This document shows, piece by piece, positions 1 to 14,728 of a DNA stretch of 64,000 nucleotides. How positions within the stretch are numbered: position 1 is the first letter of the stretch; every line of letters begins with the position of its first letter. A program made the translations under genes and the position numbers. Origin of the DNA: Lineus longissimus (Eukaryota > Nemertea > Pilidiophora > Heteronemertea > Lineidae); NCBI RefSeq assembly GCF_910592395.1, contig NC_088311.1, forward strand, positions 9,364,501-9,428,500, written 5' to 3'. Under the pieces are notes generated by a model, which worked only from the letters and a program-made list of their open reading frames with translations, ran no database searches and had not been told where the DNA came from.

Positions 1-3000
1 AAATTGTTTTTACAGGTATTTCTAATTGGGATACGTAACATAACGGCCAGGGTTTTGATTTGACGAGCCTGTCAAGGTCACATGGGTCAAATTTGATCGT
101 GACATTGGAACCTTTCATCATCATTTTCCATTCATTCTCCGTTAACATGTCCTATCTCTGTTAGTATAAGATTTGAGTCTGTGCGCCCTGCAACGCGCTA
201 AAGATCTCCAGGCAAAGACCAAAATTGCTGCTAATTAGGGACCGGTGAAATTACCGCCTAGTCTGAGATACCCAGCGTCTGAAGGCAATTTGCCATAATC
301 AGGATAATCATCCGACATACTAAATCTGACAGCCTGACTGGTTGACATTTTCGAAGAGAAAAGGTGAGACCTAGTTACACATCTTGCTCTCTGCACTAAC
401 CGAGGTGTCCGGCCTTACAACTCTTCGTTTTGGAATTTAATGAAATATTAGAGAATGAAAATTCATAACAGATGAGAGACACACTATACGTTTCCAGCGA
501 AGTACCAATGATGTGGATTTGCATAACATTCAACTTAGAATAGGTATATATGTAATGCGTCATCGTCGTGGCTCCGGTGGACTTGTTATTCTCATTTGTA
601 CAATGTATACATGTATTTGTCTTTGGTTGTCAGTTTGCCTTGCGCACTCAGCTAATTACCATAAAAGATGACAATGACGCTTCTTCAGCGAAGGTCAATC
701 ATGATATTCCCATGGAAACTCATCTTCAGTATAGCAAGATATGTTATTGATAAATATTTTGCCAGTTGATTGTTACATTTTTAGCCCCGAGCACCGCCAC
801 ACCTTTCTTTGAGCAAAGCTTTCATCGCAAAACGAGATATGTGCCATAAAAAGCACTTTGGGATCAACCAGGCCATGGTACTTTCGCAATATCCGACTCC
901 CACTGTATTTCCAGTTTCATAGCTCTTTCCAAGCTAATTTTCACAAAATGTAAAAATTGTTTTATTCCGTGCGCAATGCGGTGCAAATGTTAGTTATCCA
1001 CTGGTGTCTCCAAAGGAAGAACATCACAAAGAGATATTTACCCGATCTAGCGCAGCTGTATGTACATGTATTATCTTATCAGATACCGGCAAGAATACTT
1101 CTCACACAAAAATATCGAGATCCCTTGCGATTTCAAATCATTTTATGATGCAATAACGTACCGCACACAACTGCAACAAAAATCACAAGAAAGGAATCTT
1201 CATGAGGAAATTGCCTTTCTCGGTGATAAACGGTTCTTATAGCATTTGATATAGTTCAATTAAATCTGAATCAATTTCAGAATTTCTCCTGCGAGAGGTG
1301 AAGATATTGCTCCATTGAAATCTCGCCTGTAAAAGTGCAGGTGGAAAATAAAAACAAAATTCATAAACCACGGAATTCTCTGAAGTGACATTGTTTGACA
1401 TGTTGAACCTCCCTTAAAGTGAAATTATCCGTGCATTCTGGTTGTGACTTTGTTCCAAAAAGGAAACCCGGGACAGATGAAAATTACAATTAAATGCCAT
1501 GATATTTTATTTCCGTGGAAACCAGCAATGATCAAGATTTTGAACTGTTACAACTCTGACAACGGAAAGTAGCATACACGTGTGTAGAATATTTAAATTG
1601 GGAGGGGGGGGGGTTGTCCGTACCACAATATGTAAAATTTTCCAGCTCATCCTAAACAAGCTGGTTATATGTAAAAGATGACCTTTAGCTGTTATCTCTC
1701 ACAGATATTTTTTTCTCTAAAGTCAGCTACTCTTTGAAGTTGATTCTGAACAGCAAGATAAACGACAGCAAAGTACATCGCCCGAGGCTAGCCTTTGTTT
1801 CAAATTTGAAATTAAGGAGAAAATTAGCCTCATCAGAATGCGATATTAAACTAGCAGCACGTTGTCTGATATCCGTATGCTTTTGGCGTTTCTGCGTTCT
1901 CGCCAGCGTTTTAAAGTCATTTGGGCTTGTCACATCTTCAGGTAATGGCCACTCTATTAGGCCATGTTAGCTGCAGGTAGCGTGCGAATCTTTGAGAAAA
2001 ACTCATCATCAATATTCTCTACGCTGCTGTTGGCACTTTCATGCTAACACTTTGTTATTGAATTTTCGGTATGGGTATTTTATCACTTCTCGGTTGGAAC
2101 ATACATGTAGTTTTTGATTATCTTAAACATTTTTGAAGAACCGTACGCCTTTTCTTTGTTCTTTTGATAGTGATGCGTAAGTTAAGCAATGTGCTTTCAC
2201 ATAGAAATTTGGTTATTAACGCAAATCGTCATATTCTTACCACATCCTATCAGTTGGTATTTTGGATTGCAGGGAGTGTTGTTTTTAGATATATTCCACG
2301 AAGTCCATTATTGACTGTGAAAATATAATTCTTACTTCCTGTCACTTCAATATAAGGCCTGATGAGCCCAACATTACCATGTTGTGACAGAAACAAATCA
2401 TTCTTCTCTAATGAGATTGTTGCACGAAGGGAGATTTCATGTTGTTTGATTATAATTTCAATTCATCACTAATCATCATTGAAGACAGAGAAAACAGATG
2501 GTGGGTGGATCACCTGAACGTTGTTTGGGTGGTTCCTGGTATGGCAACAGTAATTTCAACAAAATATTCTTCGGTCTATTCATCTCTCGAGTTCAGTATC
2601 AAGCATACTCATTCTTGTTGGTGCAGATTTATCTTTCATCTTTCATTCACGGTTCTCTCTACATTCCTGATCTAACTATTCGGATTAGTCCTTTGGGGTT
2701 AACAACTTGTAGATGATTTATCCGAACTGAAATTGGCATTGTAGAAAATCAACCAACGTGTCAATTTGTTTCATGAGTCATCGTGACTGGAGGTCAAACA
2801 TCAAGATGATGATGTGAAAAGAAATACAGATGAGAGGCAGTATAAATTCTGCATGCATTCAGTACAAATGAGCTTCGTTGAATGCTTTAGATCAAAATGT
2901 AATAAAATTTGAGATATCATTTAGATCAAACTTAGAGAAAGGTTTCAGTGTCTTGAGATGGCCACCACCAATAATGGTAGCTTTCCCCACTGTAATGTAG

Positions 3001-5433
3001 ATGTATTGGGTAGAATTTTACCTACTAAACTCAAACGTCGTTTCGTACAATTGATCGTTTGAAAGCTTCCTTTTACACAACCTCTTAAATAACGACTACT
3101 GCTAGCACTGGCTGTGTGTTGTCGCCAATCCTTGTGCTCCTCATTCGGGTCCATATGTTGCCCAATGTACACAACCTTCGAAAGACCTATCCTGCTGCAA
3201 TCGCATTGCCAGCTCCAGCAATGAGCCACTTTTTAGTTCGAACCCGATGTCAAGCAAGATAAATGAACAGCAGCTCGTGCAAGTAATGGGGAAAAGAGAG
3301 TCATTTGTTTTTTGTTTCGTAAATACACGTATGATTGATCAACTTCCTATAAACGACCCGAAACCAGCAACTGCCAACTGGTTTTACTGACTAATCTTCC
3401 TCCCAACTCTGGATTGCTACATTGCTCCATTTAGAACACATCGCTTGAAACCAGAGTGGCTCTGTTCGTTTCAGTGAACTATGGGCACTTGTAGTTGGCT
3501 GTGTCCACAGCATGCTGACGGGGGAGCAATCCATCACTGATCATCGTCATAGTCTCTGCGGGAGTTGAGTCACATGTATGGACCTGGGACCTTCTCGTCT
3601 GACATCTTCATCAATAGTCTATTATCAATTTACAGTAGTAGTAACAGTCTCCATTAGAAATGGAATAACATTTTGCGATTGAATGTTGTTATGCTTGTTC
3701 CCCGAACATTCTGGGACATTTCAAATTTTTACACCGGCCGTGTACATGTGTTCGCTTGTGAGACCCCTTTCAGGCAAATTAAAAAGCAGACATCGTCTGC
3801 GTCTCCTCGTTATTTAGAAAAACCTTCAATATTTTGAATAGATTGTACATTTACCAGACACTAACTGATAAAAACTGCCACAGACGTCTCCATCACGGAT
3901 CATAATCTTGTTATTCAACATCTGTCGAATTTTTTATGCAAACAACTCAATGCAATAATGTTTTCAACAAGCAATATTCGTTGCTGGCAGTTTATTTACG
4001 AAAAGCATGTTCCATGATTTCAGTACATCCTATGGACTACTTCAGCTGCATGTTAATTGTTGATGATGATGTATTGTGATATAAAACAGAAGCAGACTAA
4101 TAATGATAAGTGAATATTTATTGGTCTGTTTGATGATTAATAACCTTAGTCTGTTTGCATAGCTTTACAGATTGTAAATTATTGAATGCACTCGTGATAT
4201 CTCTCAATGATATATATTGTCATTTAAAGGCTCAGCGCTTCAGTCCATATTAACAGCAGCCTTTGTTCTACTTTTACAAACGTTATCTCTTAACAGTAAT
4301 TTTTATGAAAGCTTAGATACAAATATCGGTAACTGAGCGCATTATGTCTATGCTTTGAGCTATGAAATCGTCTTTGTACCAAGAAATTTCATTAATGACA
4401 GACCCAAAATAACCTCAACAACCACCAAGTGTGCTGCGAAACATAATTATTGGCAATGATAACAAACATACATGCAGCGGCTGCATATTTCACCTAAAAG
4501 TCGTCAAGTGTCAGATAGAAAGACATTTGAACTTATATCACCGAATTTGACCTAAGAGGTTGTTTATTATTACCTAGATTGATACAGTATTCAAAGATAC
4601 ATGTGTGTGAATATATCTTCAACGAATCTAAGGGAACATACGGTTTGATGGTTATTTAATCTCCTTTTTTTCATCAGAAAATAATTTGCCTTTTTACGTT
4701 CTTCAACAACACTATGGTCAGACGGGTAATACATTTAGCTTACCAAAATCCCGGCTGTCATCATCTTCACTTTTGGATGAAAGTATTTTTATGACTATCA
4801 CGCAACTAGCACTCCGTTCTTACCGCGGATCAGGTCAGTGCTTCAGGCCCCTCATTTGCCGCTCATCGCGAGTGAGCAATCTTAAGATGAGAAGATTCAT
4901 CAACATTGGCACAGGTTTCCGCAGGCTTACATATCTCCCTTGATGTTCGATAAATTCATTACGGCATTAGGCCAAGACAAAGGCAACGCCTTAACACACC
5001 AGAAATCAAATTAGAAACTTTCTCATCTGCGAACTAGCTCATTACGTCAGTCAGTGTGTTACATTAACTTGTTGGCAGGTAAAGAAAAAAATTAGGCTCC
5101 ATGCATCGGTAGTATGGCGGTATATACTTTACCTGTTGTACTGTAAAAGTAAATGATAATTTTTTGTAGCAGTTCTTTTCCATGATTGATGAGTTTTATC
5201 TGAGACTATAGCTGATGACCCAAACTAGGTCTTTTTAGGTCTCTGGTGACTTAACCAGACCGAAAGAAGACCTAGTTTAGGTCGTAAATATCTCAAATTA
5301 AACTCAGTCAGCTGATCATAAGAAGCACTGTGACTTGCTACAGAACCTGCCTATGAGTAAAGCATTACTTGAGTGTTCCTTTACTTGCATTTCACACAAT
5401 AGTCTATGAATATTAAAAAATTGCTCTTTTTAG
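1..5433. other. No supported gene (5' flank or introns of the first gene)
   Basis: I see only short chance reading frames here, with no recognisable domain. The first supported exon downstream (5434) begins in phase 1, so at least one upstream exon, probably carrying a signal peptide, should lie here or beyond the window edge. I could not identify it. There is a short G run near 1602-1613. Confidence 0.5.
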
Positions 5434-8400
5434 GTAAAATGGTGGACCAGCAGTCAAAAGCTTGTCTCGAAGACAACTTCAACTTTGGTGTTAAGCAGTT
5501 GCTCATTCGTAAGTAGGATTTTTGTTTTAGCGAGAACTAATGTATTACTTATGATAACGTTTGTACATCTATTTCTAAGATCGAGATCCTCTTGGTCAAT
5601 TTGAAGAATTGATAAGCAGTTGATATGAAAATAGAACAGAATCATACTCTGTTTCTGTGAAAAAAATTCTGACCGTAGTGATGAGCATAGTTTGTGCAAT
5701 CGCATTTAACATTAGGGCATAATTCGAAGAATCTTCAATGATGAATTAACGTTATCTCTCGTTTCCAGCATCCAGAATCCGAGGGTCCAAATGTCCTTAC
5801 GACGGACGCTATAGTATAGATGTTGTTAAGGGAAGCCCAACATGTACGAGTCGGAGTACATTTATCAGTGGATGTGTCAAGTCACAGCAACTGCGAGTTG
5901 AGATTACTTGCCCTTCAATCTCAGGTAAGGAGCAATTTGTTACCTCGGATGTCATAATGAGCATACTTATCTCAGAAACTTGAGACGTGGCCAAACTAAT
6001 GGCATTCCTTTATTTTATCTTTCCGAATTTCAAAAAGCCAGTGATGAGTTGTTATCTCACTTAACCATTGAGAAATACCTTTCATTTGATATGTTGCGAA
6101 TATAAAAATGCTGCCAAAGAGTGCTTTTTGTGTTCTGGTCGGTGCATTGCAGCGTTTTTGCCTCACCGTGGACTACAATACACTATACCGACAGAAAAGT
6201 ATCGCCAAAGCGCCATTTGCATTAAAGCAAACATGGAGCGACCAAAGGTGTTGAAGGGTAGTTTTATGAGAATGTGCAAATATACAGAAAGCGAGCCGCC
6301 TTATATAGTACATGTAGTTCTTTATTTCGACTTTTTTCCTTGCAAAATACGTACATTATATACTGATAGCCAATCTAAAGTCGTATGAACTCCTCAAACT
6401 TCTAACAATCAATGAAACCCTGAGGCTTGCATGCAGCAAGCCCTGAACTGGCTTCATTATTAGAACAATGGCAATAATGTTCCTATAGGATGTCGGCGGG
6501 AAAGATGAAGCCACTTGGCTCTGAGCTTTTCATATCGAATCATGCGGTAACATACGCGTGCGTGTATAAAATACGAATCGCAATATAAACGACATAATGG
6601 TGCCTGGGTACTGTAGATTATATAGTGAAGGCAGCAACATGTGAAAGGTGGCTGATAGTTGCTGCCTGAGGTACGCCGTGACGCTGCCGAGCCTTGGTGA
6701 TATGGCATTTACTTCTTTCTATAAGGCCATAGCAGTGGCTATCCCAGGAACCATTTGGGAAGCAAAGCCTAATATCAACTTTTAAGCGCCTTCCGTTGTT
6801 TTTTATCCTTCACTTCAGGAGAGTTTATCACACTTACTGTAAAAAGTGCGCTCACCAAAAAGTAAAAGTGTGACTCGCTCTACCAAAACTAGGCGCTTGT
6901 CGCATCTGAACTTGACAGGTTGATACGGACTTGTTGTTCATTTCCCTATTGTAGGCCTTTTGTGAAATCTATTACAAACTGATTTGGTTACATTTCACCA
7001 AAGGTCTACAATAGGGAAATGAACAACAAGTCCGTATCAACCTGTCAAGTTCAGATGCGACAAGCGCCTAGTTTTGGTAGAGCGGGTCACAAGTACACTT
7101 AAGTCTAATGATTTAGCTATATAAAATCGGATTGATTGAATGGTACAAGATTGATTGATGGACTAAATGTACATGCACTATTCTGAAATCTTTCATTATT
7201 TCTTGCTTTTATTAAGTAGGTCATCCAATCATGCATTTTTGTGTCATCACAAACGGAATCCCGAACCAATACATTATCACCAACGTTCAACAATTGTTGC
7301 TCTCACATTTGCACATTCCATCAGCGAGATATCGTTTGATGCTAGCAGTGAATCAGATAGAGAATTGCTGATGCTTCATTTTATAATCCCCGAGTTATTT
7401 TCAATGGTGAAGGAGGTGAGTCACTTTCACCCAAAGCATGCCATATGGGTATTTACGAACTCTTTGGAGAGAAAAAAGACCCAGCGTATTTTGCTTAGGG
7501 TGTTTCTCAGATCGGGAGCTACAAGAAGTTTCTTCTCCAATAGACTATGTTGTTTTACTTATCTTAAGCACTGTGCAAGACGATTATTTCAATATTTACG
7601 TGAATAATGTGAAGTTGTGATTTGGCCGAGACTAGGCAATCTTGTGCTTCGGTTTTGACCTACGGGAAATCAAAATATCGTCATAAAAATATCATGAAGA
7701 TACATGTAGATTAGAAAAGCGAATTCCCTGCATGGAATCCTCCGCCTTCGACAGAACCTTTCTATGGCTGTTATGGTCAACAATATTGGGTGATTTGTAT
7801 AAAAACTAAACGCTTTTATTGGAAAATTCGTGTGCATTTACACTAATACCATTCTTTACAAAACGGAAGTAAAAGCATTTACTAGTATTGATAGAAGCAT
7901 TTACCAATTTTTTATTCTTTACCGCACATTAATCTATACAAACTCAAAAAAGAGTATCCTTTCTGTAGGATGATGAAAACAACTCTTATAGCAAAAACTT
8001 AGCATGCATCTTAAAACAGAACATGCAATGGCGCTTCGCAGCATCGTGTTGGCTTGTAATAGGTTTAATTAGAAGCAAGCAATATGGAGACTATTACCTG
8101 ATCAAGACTAACAAAGGCAATTATGCCTTATTAATGATTTGTTCCTAATATATTTCATATCATGCAGAGGTGCGTTTAATCATGTTAAAATGAGCATCTC
8201 GCATGATGTTCTTGAATGAGAGCTGCTGCTTCTTCCTTGGTAGCTTTGTTTCCAATACGATTAATAACCAGTAGTGGGTTGCTTTGATCTTTCGCCAACA
8301 GTAAGTTTACAAAATAATATGTGCTCTTCGAAACCATGAACATACTTTAACTGTCTCTGATTCATTACCATTCCTAGACAAGTCGTGAGCAGATCCGTCT

Positions 8401-11400
8401 TCGCGGGTCATTTTGATACCTACCTCTTTGGAAGCCCTAACGTCTAATTATTGTAAGGTGTCGCTGGTCACTTTTCATGGAGCCTGGCCATCATGAGATC
8501 AAAACATTAAAGGCATACGCCATTGGTGTACATTGTAGTTATATATATATATATCTGTGTCACAAGTAAATAATAAAAAACTGCTACTGTACAGTAACCA
8601 AATATGTCAACGTGATGAGTTTTGACATGCAGATTGTATTCTGTATATCAGTGTACACATCACAAGTGAATTCAGTGTGTGTTAACACAGCGTAGTAGAC
8701 AGAATCTCAAATTCAATTTTATATCTTAAATTATGAAAGAACAGCGTAATATGCAGTTCCAGTCCCACTTGATCCTGAACTGCACTCGTTTAAGTATCCC
8801 AACTCTCTTTTCTCATCTTACGATTGAGCTATCCTTGTTATCATTCACCTGATATGGCATGTCACGGACAGACTCGTGCTGGGCGGTGTAACCATTCCAA
8901 ACGAACCCAATTAGGAATCAAACCCATGCCATTTTGTTCACATTGATTTGAAAATATTGCAATATGATATGCACTATTAATAATTGGTATCATCACAACC
9001 AAGTTTGTTTATAATCAATACAGTTATACGAAGTTTGAAGTTATGACAATCAGTTGGGATGCATCACTCCTGCTTTACGTCTCGAGTGCATACCAAGAAT
9101 TTGCTTCTTCCCGACGCAAAACATACATTCGAATATTTATGGATTCGAAAACAATATTTGAAAAACTGTCAGTGATGTTGAATCTACTGGTGCAATGCCG
9201 GTTAGTAAAACACAGCCATGTGGAAGACGTTGGTCGTTATTGACTCCTGGGGAGGGCGTCTAATTAAATGACTCGTTATCTGTTTCTGCGGAAACATTCA
9301 ACAGAAATATCAAAGGTGGAAGAATTTTGAAATAAAAAAAATCATTTTGAGCAATAGGATCCAAGAGGTAGAAAGGTAGTTCATGTAAGTAAAAAGTCCT
9401 AATAATATTCTTAGCTGAGATCCTGTAGCTAGGAATCTTACAAGAACCGTATCAGGGATTTTCTACCTGGAATCATCTTTCCAAGGGATTGCTTTTGAAT
9501 TAGAGATTCATTCGTCCTCCCTTTGTTTATAGCCACAATTGTAAGGTGATGAAGTAAGTTCAGTCTCTATGTTTCATGAACAAGAAAACACATTCTCATG
9601 AGATTTTCTCTTGAAAATTTAAGATTATCTCTTCGGCCCTTTGTGGTAAAAAAATGTTGAAAGCATAACAAAAGTTGTGTTATAAAGTTAATAGCGTTGT
9701 ATTGTTGGCTTCATTTTATAGCTAATTTCGGCTCAATAGTTAAAAAACTGATCAAAAAATAAACCCACTGTTAATCTAAATCAACCACTGCCAGAGTCCC
9801 CGGTAGAGATATTGCACCATCAATCTTACTGTCATGGTGTTATGACTTTGCCGTTGCAAGAAAGAACGCGACGTCCTCTTATGAGCAATCTTGGCAAACA
9901 TTCATGTAGCATTTTCTGTGCAACAAAAACGTTGCAAAACAGTGGCTTGACAAGGCACTCCATCATTGAGTTAGCACTTGTTCCCAGATCTTATTGCCAC
10001 TTGTTGCCTAATGGGTCCACTTCACCAAAGTCCACATGACAATTGAGTTTTTATTGCTTTAAGTTTTCATGAAACTTATTCATATGATTTACTGCGGATG
10101 TATTTCTGGTAAGTCATTTCAGGGCCCTTTAAGGAGACATTGAATTATTCTGGTGAAATCTATGTTTCTGGTAGATATTTAGGGATCTGGATAGGTCTCT
10201 AAAAATAACGCTACCCGATACCGAATCGCGAGTTCTGCAGACCGAATTTTGCCAACTGCGTCTTCGTCTGCGCAGCAGGAAATAAGAGGGAACATTTTCG
10301 CGGGCGGTGAAAATGTAGACCCAGGCTAGAAACCCTGGCGGTGTGAAATTCACTTAACGTAAAACGTGGTGACCTAATACCGGGCAGTTTGCCGCCGTGT
10401 TTGGTACGCATTCCTTTCCACCTTCCTACATATGAAACGACTATAATTATCTTCGTATAAACATCATTGTCTTAGGTAAATAGCCCCGCAAACTCTGGTT
10501 TGTAGATGACAATGTCTTTTCACCGAATTTCCACCAAAAAGGTAGGCCTATTGTGACAGAAAGCATTCACGTCGAGATGTACCTAGTTGGCAACTAACAA
10601 CGCATCATGAATCAACATTGAAAAAGATTTAGAAATAGCGAAATAAAACAATAATTAAGACAAATATCAGGCTGGGAGTTGTTGTTCTTCGGAAAGAAAA
10701 CATTACCAAGAATGCCTGGAAGGCAAGAATTTCATCATTAAATGATAAGGTGGTTCCTGGCCCACTCCACCATCTGTTCTGCCGTGTCCTTCTAATGTCA
10801 GAACAGTTGACCACGATAAAGCAATTGACTTTGTTCCAGCAAGAAAGTAACGTACACATTAGTACTTTGTATGCAAGAAAATAGATAACAATTTCAGCAT
10901 TTTGTAATGCTTCTACTATGCAATCTACACCCTCAGTATAAAATCTTCGTTCTGTATAGATTGGTTCCTGATCGTTCCATCAGATGGCATTGGCTGACAG
11001 GAGGATCGGTCATGGTTGCCATTTTGAAACTAAACGATGCAATCTTTTACATTTTGGTCGGCAATGGTCATTCGGATTTTTGCTTCCTTTTTTCCAAACA
11101 GTAATTAGATTGTACATGTATTTCGGTTTATGATCCCAGCATGAAAATGAGCAAATGTTGATCACAAAACATACGCCTCACAGATTTGTAAAGCGTAGTC
11201 TAGGATGCGTGATGAGTCAGCAAAATTAGCAATTGTTGCTGAGTTGTCCTTTGATTGATGATGCTGTCGCTGACAAGATGGGTGCAATGATAGATGTAAG
11301 GCTAATGCTAGATGGAACAGTTCAAACAGTTGTGTTTGTCAAACTGTCATTAGCTTGAACTCAGATTAGTGGCTGTATAATATGAGACTGTGTTGCATTA

Positions 11401-14400
11401 TTAAGGAAATGGGATAATGTCATGTCGTAATTGTGATTCATTTTCGACTGCGAGATATTGTTTCCATGTTGATCTGCTGAAAAGAGAGAATTGGAAAACC
11501 CACAATACATTATGGAGCAGTTGCATACGGTGCTGCTTCGTTTAGGTTTTACCGACAATTTTCGAGAGTAAATATTCGAAGTCCAGGCAAACTGTTTGCT
11601 GATAGCCGATCACACCTTACATGTTGTGGGCCTCTTCAAATTACAAAAGCCTCCTCTGCATAGGGCAACGAAAGCACATTTGTTGAAGAATAGAATATTC
11701 GGAACAAGAAGAACCAATCAGAATTGTTGAAACCATCTGTTTCTGTGGAACTATATTTTTTCGAGGCCGACAAAACGGACCCACTGTTATGTGAGACCAA
11801 TGCATCCAGCATTGTTACCTGATGAAGGAACAGTTACTGCCGAAAGTCGAAATATAGTTGATCATGAAATAGGTGTTTTCCTCTTTACTTTATTGTCCGG
11901 TATTGATGACAAGGTTTGAGAGATGGGTGCGGTGTATGTTCCGAACAAAACAAACTTCCTCATCAAGTGTATTACTAATAAGTGTTTCTTACTGCGTTTA
12001 TCTTTCCAGCCGCCAATTTAGTGTGTCTGAGTAAGTGGTCTCAGAATACCACGACCTATATGATAGCCAGACAGGCCGGAGGAGGAAAGCTCGCTAACTG
12101 CTTTGTAAGTACTTCAAACTCCATACTTGCGTCTCGTAAAATAGATGAGTAGACGAAGATATTAACAAAGTTTTTATTGCTTGCTTCATGGTATATGATT
12201 TGGATACCTTTGCTTGATTTTTACCTTGTGTTGTTCTGATACATGTAGCTTTAATGCGTTTCCCATTACCTCAGACTTGTGCCACCGACCGCAAGCAACA
12301 TGGGTCATCCATCTTCCTATAATGTCGTCCATGTCAGGTGGCCTCGGGGACCCCTTCTATTTCATTACGACCACCATCAACTACAATTAGCTGCCAACTC
12401 CTTGCCGTTGTTCAATTTCGCCCCCTCCAATCAGCCACCAATTCGTTCTGTTGGACTTCCTGCCATGAGGATCAACGCTGGTGCCATTAGCGGCCATCTC
12501 AGCTTGCGTTAACGCTGCCACAAATTAGCCAAGATGCAACATGTCATGATGAATAACACCTCAGCGGAAGCTTGATTAGAGACAACTGAACAGTGTGCCC
12601 ACGTTCGTCAACATGGTCAACATGTTTGGGTTTGGACAAATTTACAGCGCAGCAACTGCAGCTATATCTAACATTTACATAATGGTTCAGGGCTGCATAC
12701 GAAATGTTTCTCGCTTCCATTTCGTGTCAGATCAGATGCACGTAAATTTTGTGCAAAATGAACTACATCGTCATGTACTAGTTGTATCATAAACATCACT
12801 TGGTCTGGTTGCCGCCACGACCTGGTTTCCCTACATCGCCTCCATCAAGCTCAGCTATGGTTCCTCGCACAGAACAGGTTGAACATGACTGATATTAATA
12901 CAGGTTCTGCCCGAGGGGTGACAATACCATATTAGTTCTAGATTTACCTGCCGTATCGAAAGCAACAGGCCAAAGCCGGATAGTGCTTTGGAATATGATA
13001 GAAAATTAGAATCCCTCGTCGATAGAAAGGTCAATATTGTTGTATATGATATAGAATATACTACGAAACAACGGTTTTTTATATACGAAACAGTATTGTG
13101 TCCTCGAATATTCTACTGCAGCAATACGTGCCATTGTTATGGGTTTGCTTTGCAGTTATTTTTAAAGTACGACAATATTTGGTCATGTTGTTTCTGGCAT
13201 TTACCATGTGACAATAGACATGATAGTGTGACAATGGTTTTGGCAAATGACCGTGAGACATTGTCTTTCCCATTGTTCGCTGCCTTTGTTTCGGATCATT
13301 GACACATCGTTGTGCTGATAGCAGAAAGTCATGACTTCACACAAACTCCAGAAAAGTCGCACTATCTTAATATCAAAAACACTTAATACGACATAACAGA
13401 CGGAAAAAGAAACCACACATTCTGATGGTGCAAAAATGTCACAAAAAACCCCACATAATATGCTATTGTTTTGCTGTTTCATTGGAAACTAGTATTTGAC
13501 GGGATAATGTACTTGTTTCCTTAATGCTGTATTCTTCTTGTTGTGGCTGTCAGGGACGTGGCCCCCATTTCAGTTAAATCGCTGCATTATCTATCAATTA
13601 TTAAGCAGATTGAAGGATATCTTCCCCCGCCGATACAGATTTCTATCACATTGTGTTGTCACAGGCGCATGAAGGTATCAAAATCAACCCAAAAAATTGC
13701 GATCGATCAACCCCGTAAAACCTATCGGTCGGACCTATCAGTAAACCCGCACATAAAATCTGGACATAAAAGAGTGATGTGAGAATTGTTTTGTAGGTAG
13801 TTGGTAATTGAATTAGATGCCGAATGAATGCTTATCCCGGTGTCCTCACGCGCCTGTGGTTACTCAAGGAGTCTTGGAGTGTAGAACTTAAGTTATGGCG
13901 GCATTGTACAACGTATTGGCAGTCAGGGAACGACATCACCAATATAAAATCAAATCATGTGGCTGCGCAACTCAGGGTCTAAGTCTATTTCCTTTGTTGC
14001 CCTTTCACTTTTTTATTCTGGTTATATGCATTTATATTCAGCCAGTGGTAAAAAAACCCTATGAAATCTCGGCACTTTGTCTTATGGATCCGTTCCACAT
14101 TTCCTCTTTGCAGAGTTTTAGACAACTAGCTGATGAGCAGATACAGTTTTCATTGGACACGGCTTGTAACATGGGTGCACCACTTTTGCTGAACCAGCAG
14201 GTGCATTATACTCTCAGGAAGGACCCAGGTAAGCCAAGTTGACAAATAATCAAAAGACATTAAAAATTGATTCATTTGGAAAGAGAGAGGTTCCTGGTTC
14301 AAACACACAGTCGGTGAGACTCTATAGGCCAGTCTCTTCCTCTAATAAAAAAATAACTTACTCCGTCCAGGTGTCGAAATGGCACCAGGAAGGAATGCTC

Positions 14401-14722
14401 GATTTGTATGATTAAGCCTTGTGAAAGGTTTAAGGTTCATTGCGACCTCAGATGGGATGACTTTTGTCAAATGGGTAACGAACATAGTATAGGAAATAGG
14501 ACGATTTGCCAAGAGTCAATAAATTATCTACAATAATCTTCATTTATTTCAGGTAACTGCGACACCAAAGTGATCATTAAAGGGGGCAGCATCAGTGATA
14601 AAAGTACTCCCAAAGAAGTCAGAAAAACTGCCGGCATGACGCAAGCTGCTTCTCGTTTACACGTTTCCATAGTAACACTCTGTCTCCCTCTATTACTGCT
14701 GATCACATCCAAACTGAGCTAG
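5434..14722 (+). CDS. Cys-rich surface protein with C-terminal GPI-type tail (DUF7042-like), 3' exons, 5' incomplete
   Basis: Five exons chain together with AG/GT borders and matching phase: 5434-5508, 5769-5924, 12010-12104, 14114-14228 and 14553-14722 (stop TAG 14720-14722). They encode about 202 residues. Visible features are a CPYDGRY motif followed by evenly spaced cysteines and ending in EITCPS, then an LVCLSKWSQ block and an IQFSLDTACN block. The last exon ends in a short hydrophobic tail (VTLCLPLLLLITS) after a small-residue stretch, as in GPI-attachment signals. The pattern of Cys spacing with 'CPF/Y-x-G-x-Y' and 'L-x-CL-x-W' resembles the uncharacterised DUF7042/7043/7045 group of invertebrate extracellular proteins. 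That link is from memory and uncertain, and the function is unknown. The first coding exon was not found. The introns are about 0.26, 6.1, 2.0 and 0.3 kb. Confidence 0.6.
6869..7091. repeat. Long near-perfect inverted repeat (hairpin), 100-bp arms
   Basis: The arms at 6869-6968 and 6992-7091 are reverse complements over 100 bases with three mismatches (6875/7085 and two near the loop side of the arms). They are separated by a 23-base spacer. It lies inside the 6.1-kb intron of the first gene, so the transcript would fold into a 100-bp stem. No clear target-site duplication is visible. It could be a foldback element, a recent inverted duplication, or a hairpin-RNA source. Confidence 0.9.
7092..12009. 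other. Intron of the first gene, no supported exon
   Basis: The flanking exons (5769-5924 and 12010-12104) join in phase without anything between them. The reading frames here, including a 146-codon one at 7167-7607, show no recognisable domain or codon pattern. A short TA run lies near 8541-8556. Confidence 0.5.
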
Positions 14723-14728
14723 ATCATA

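Noticed and set aside
7167-7607. 146-codon plus-strand frame
   Set aside because: Lies in an intron, shows no domain, has no splice or repeat support, and a second overlapping frame is equally open.
12274-12319. Frame starting TCATDRKQHGSSIFL after an AG, in phase with the exon ending at 12104
   Set aside because: It runs into a stop after 15 codons with no donor before it. The exon at 14114 joins 12104 in the same phase and continues open, so skipping this stretch is the simpler model.
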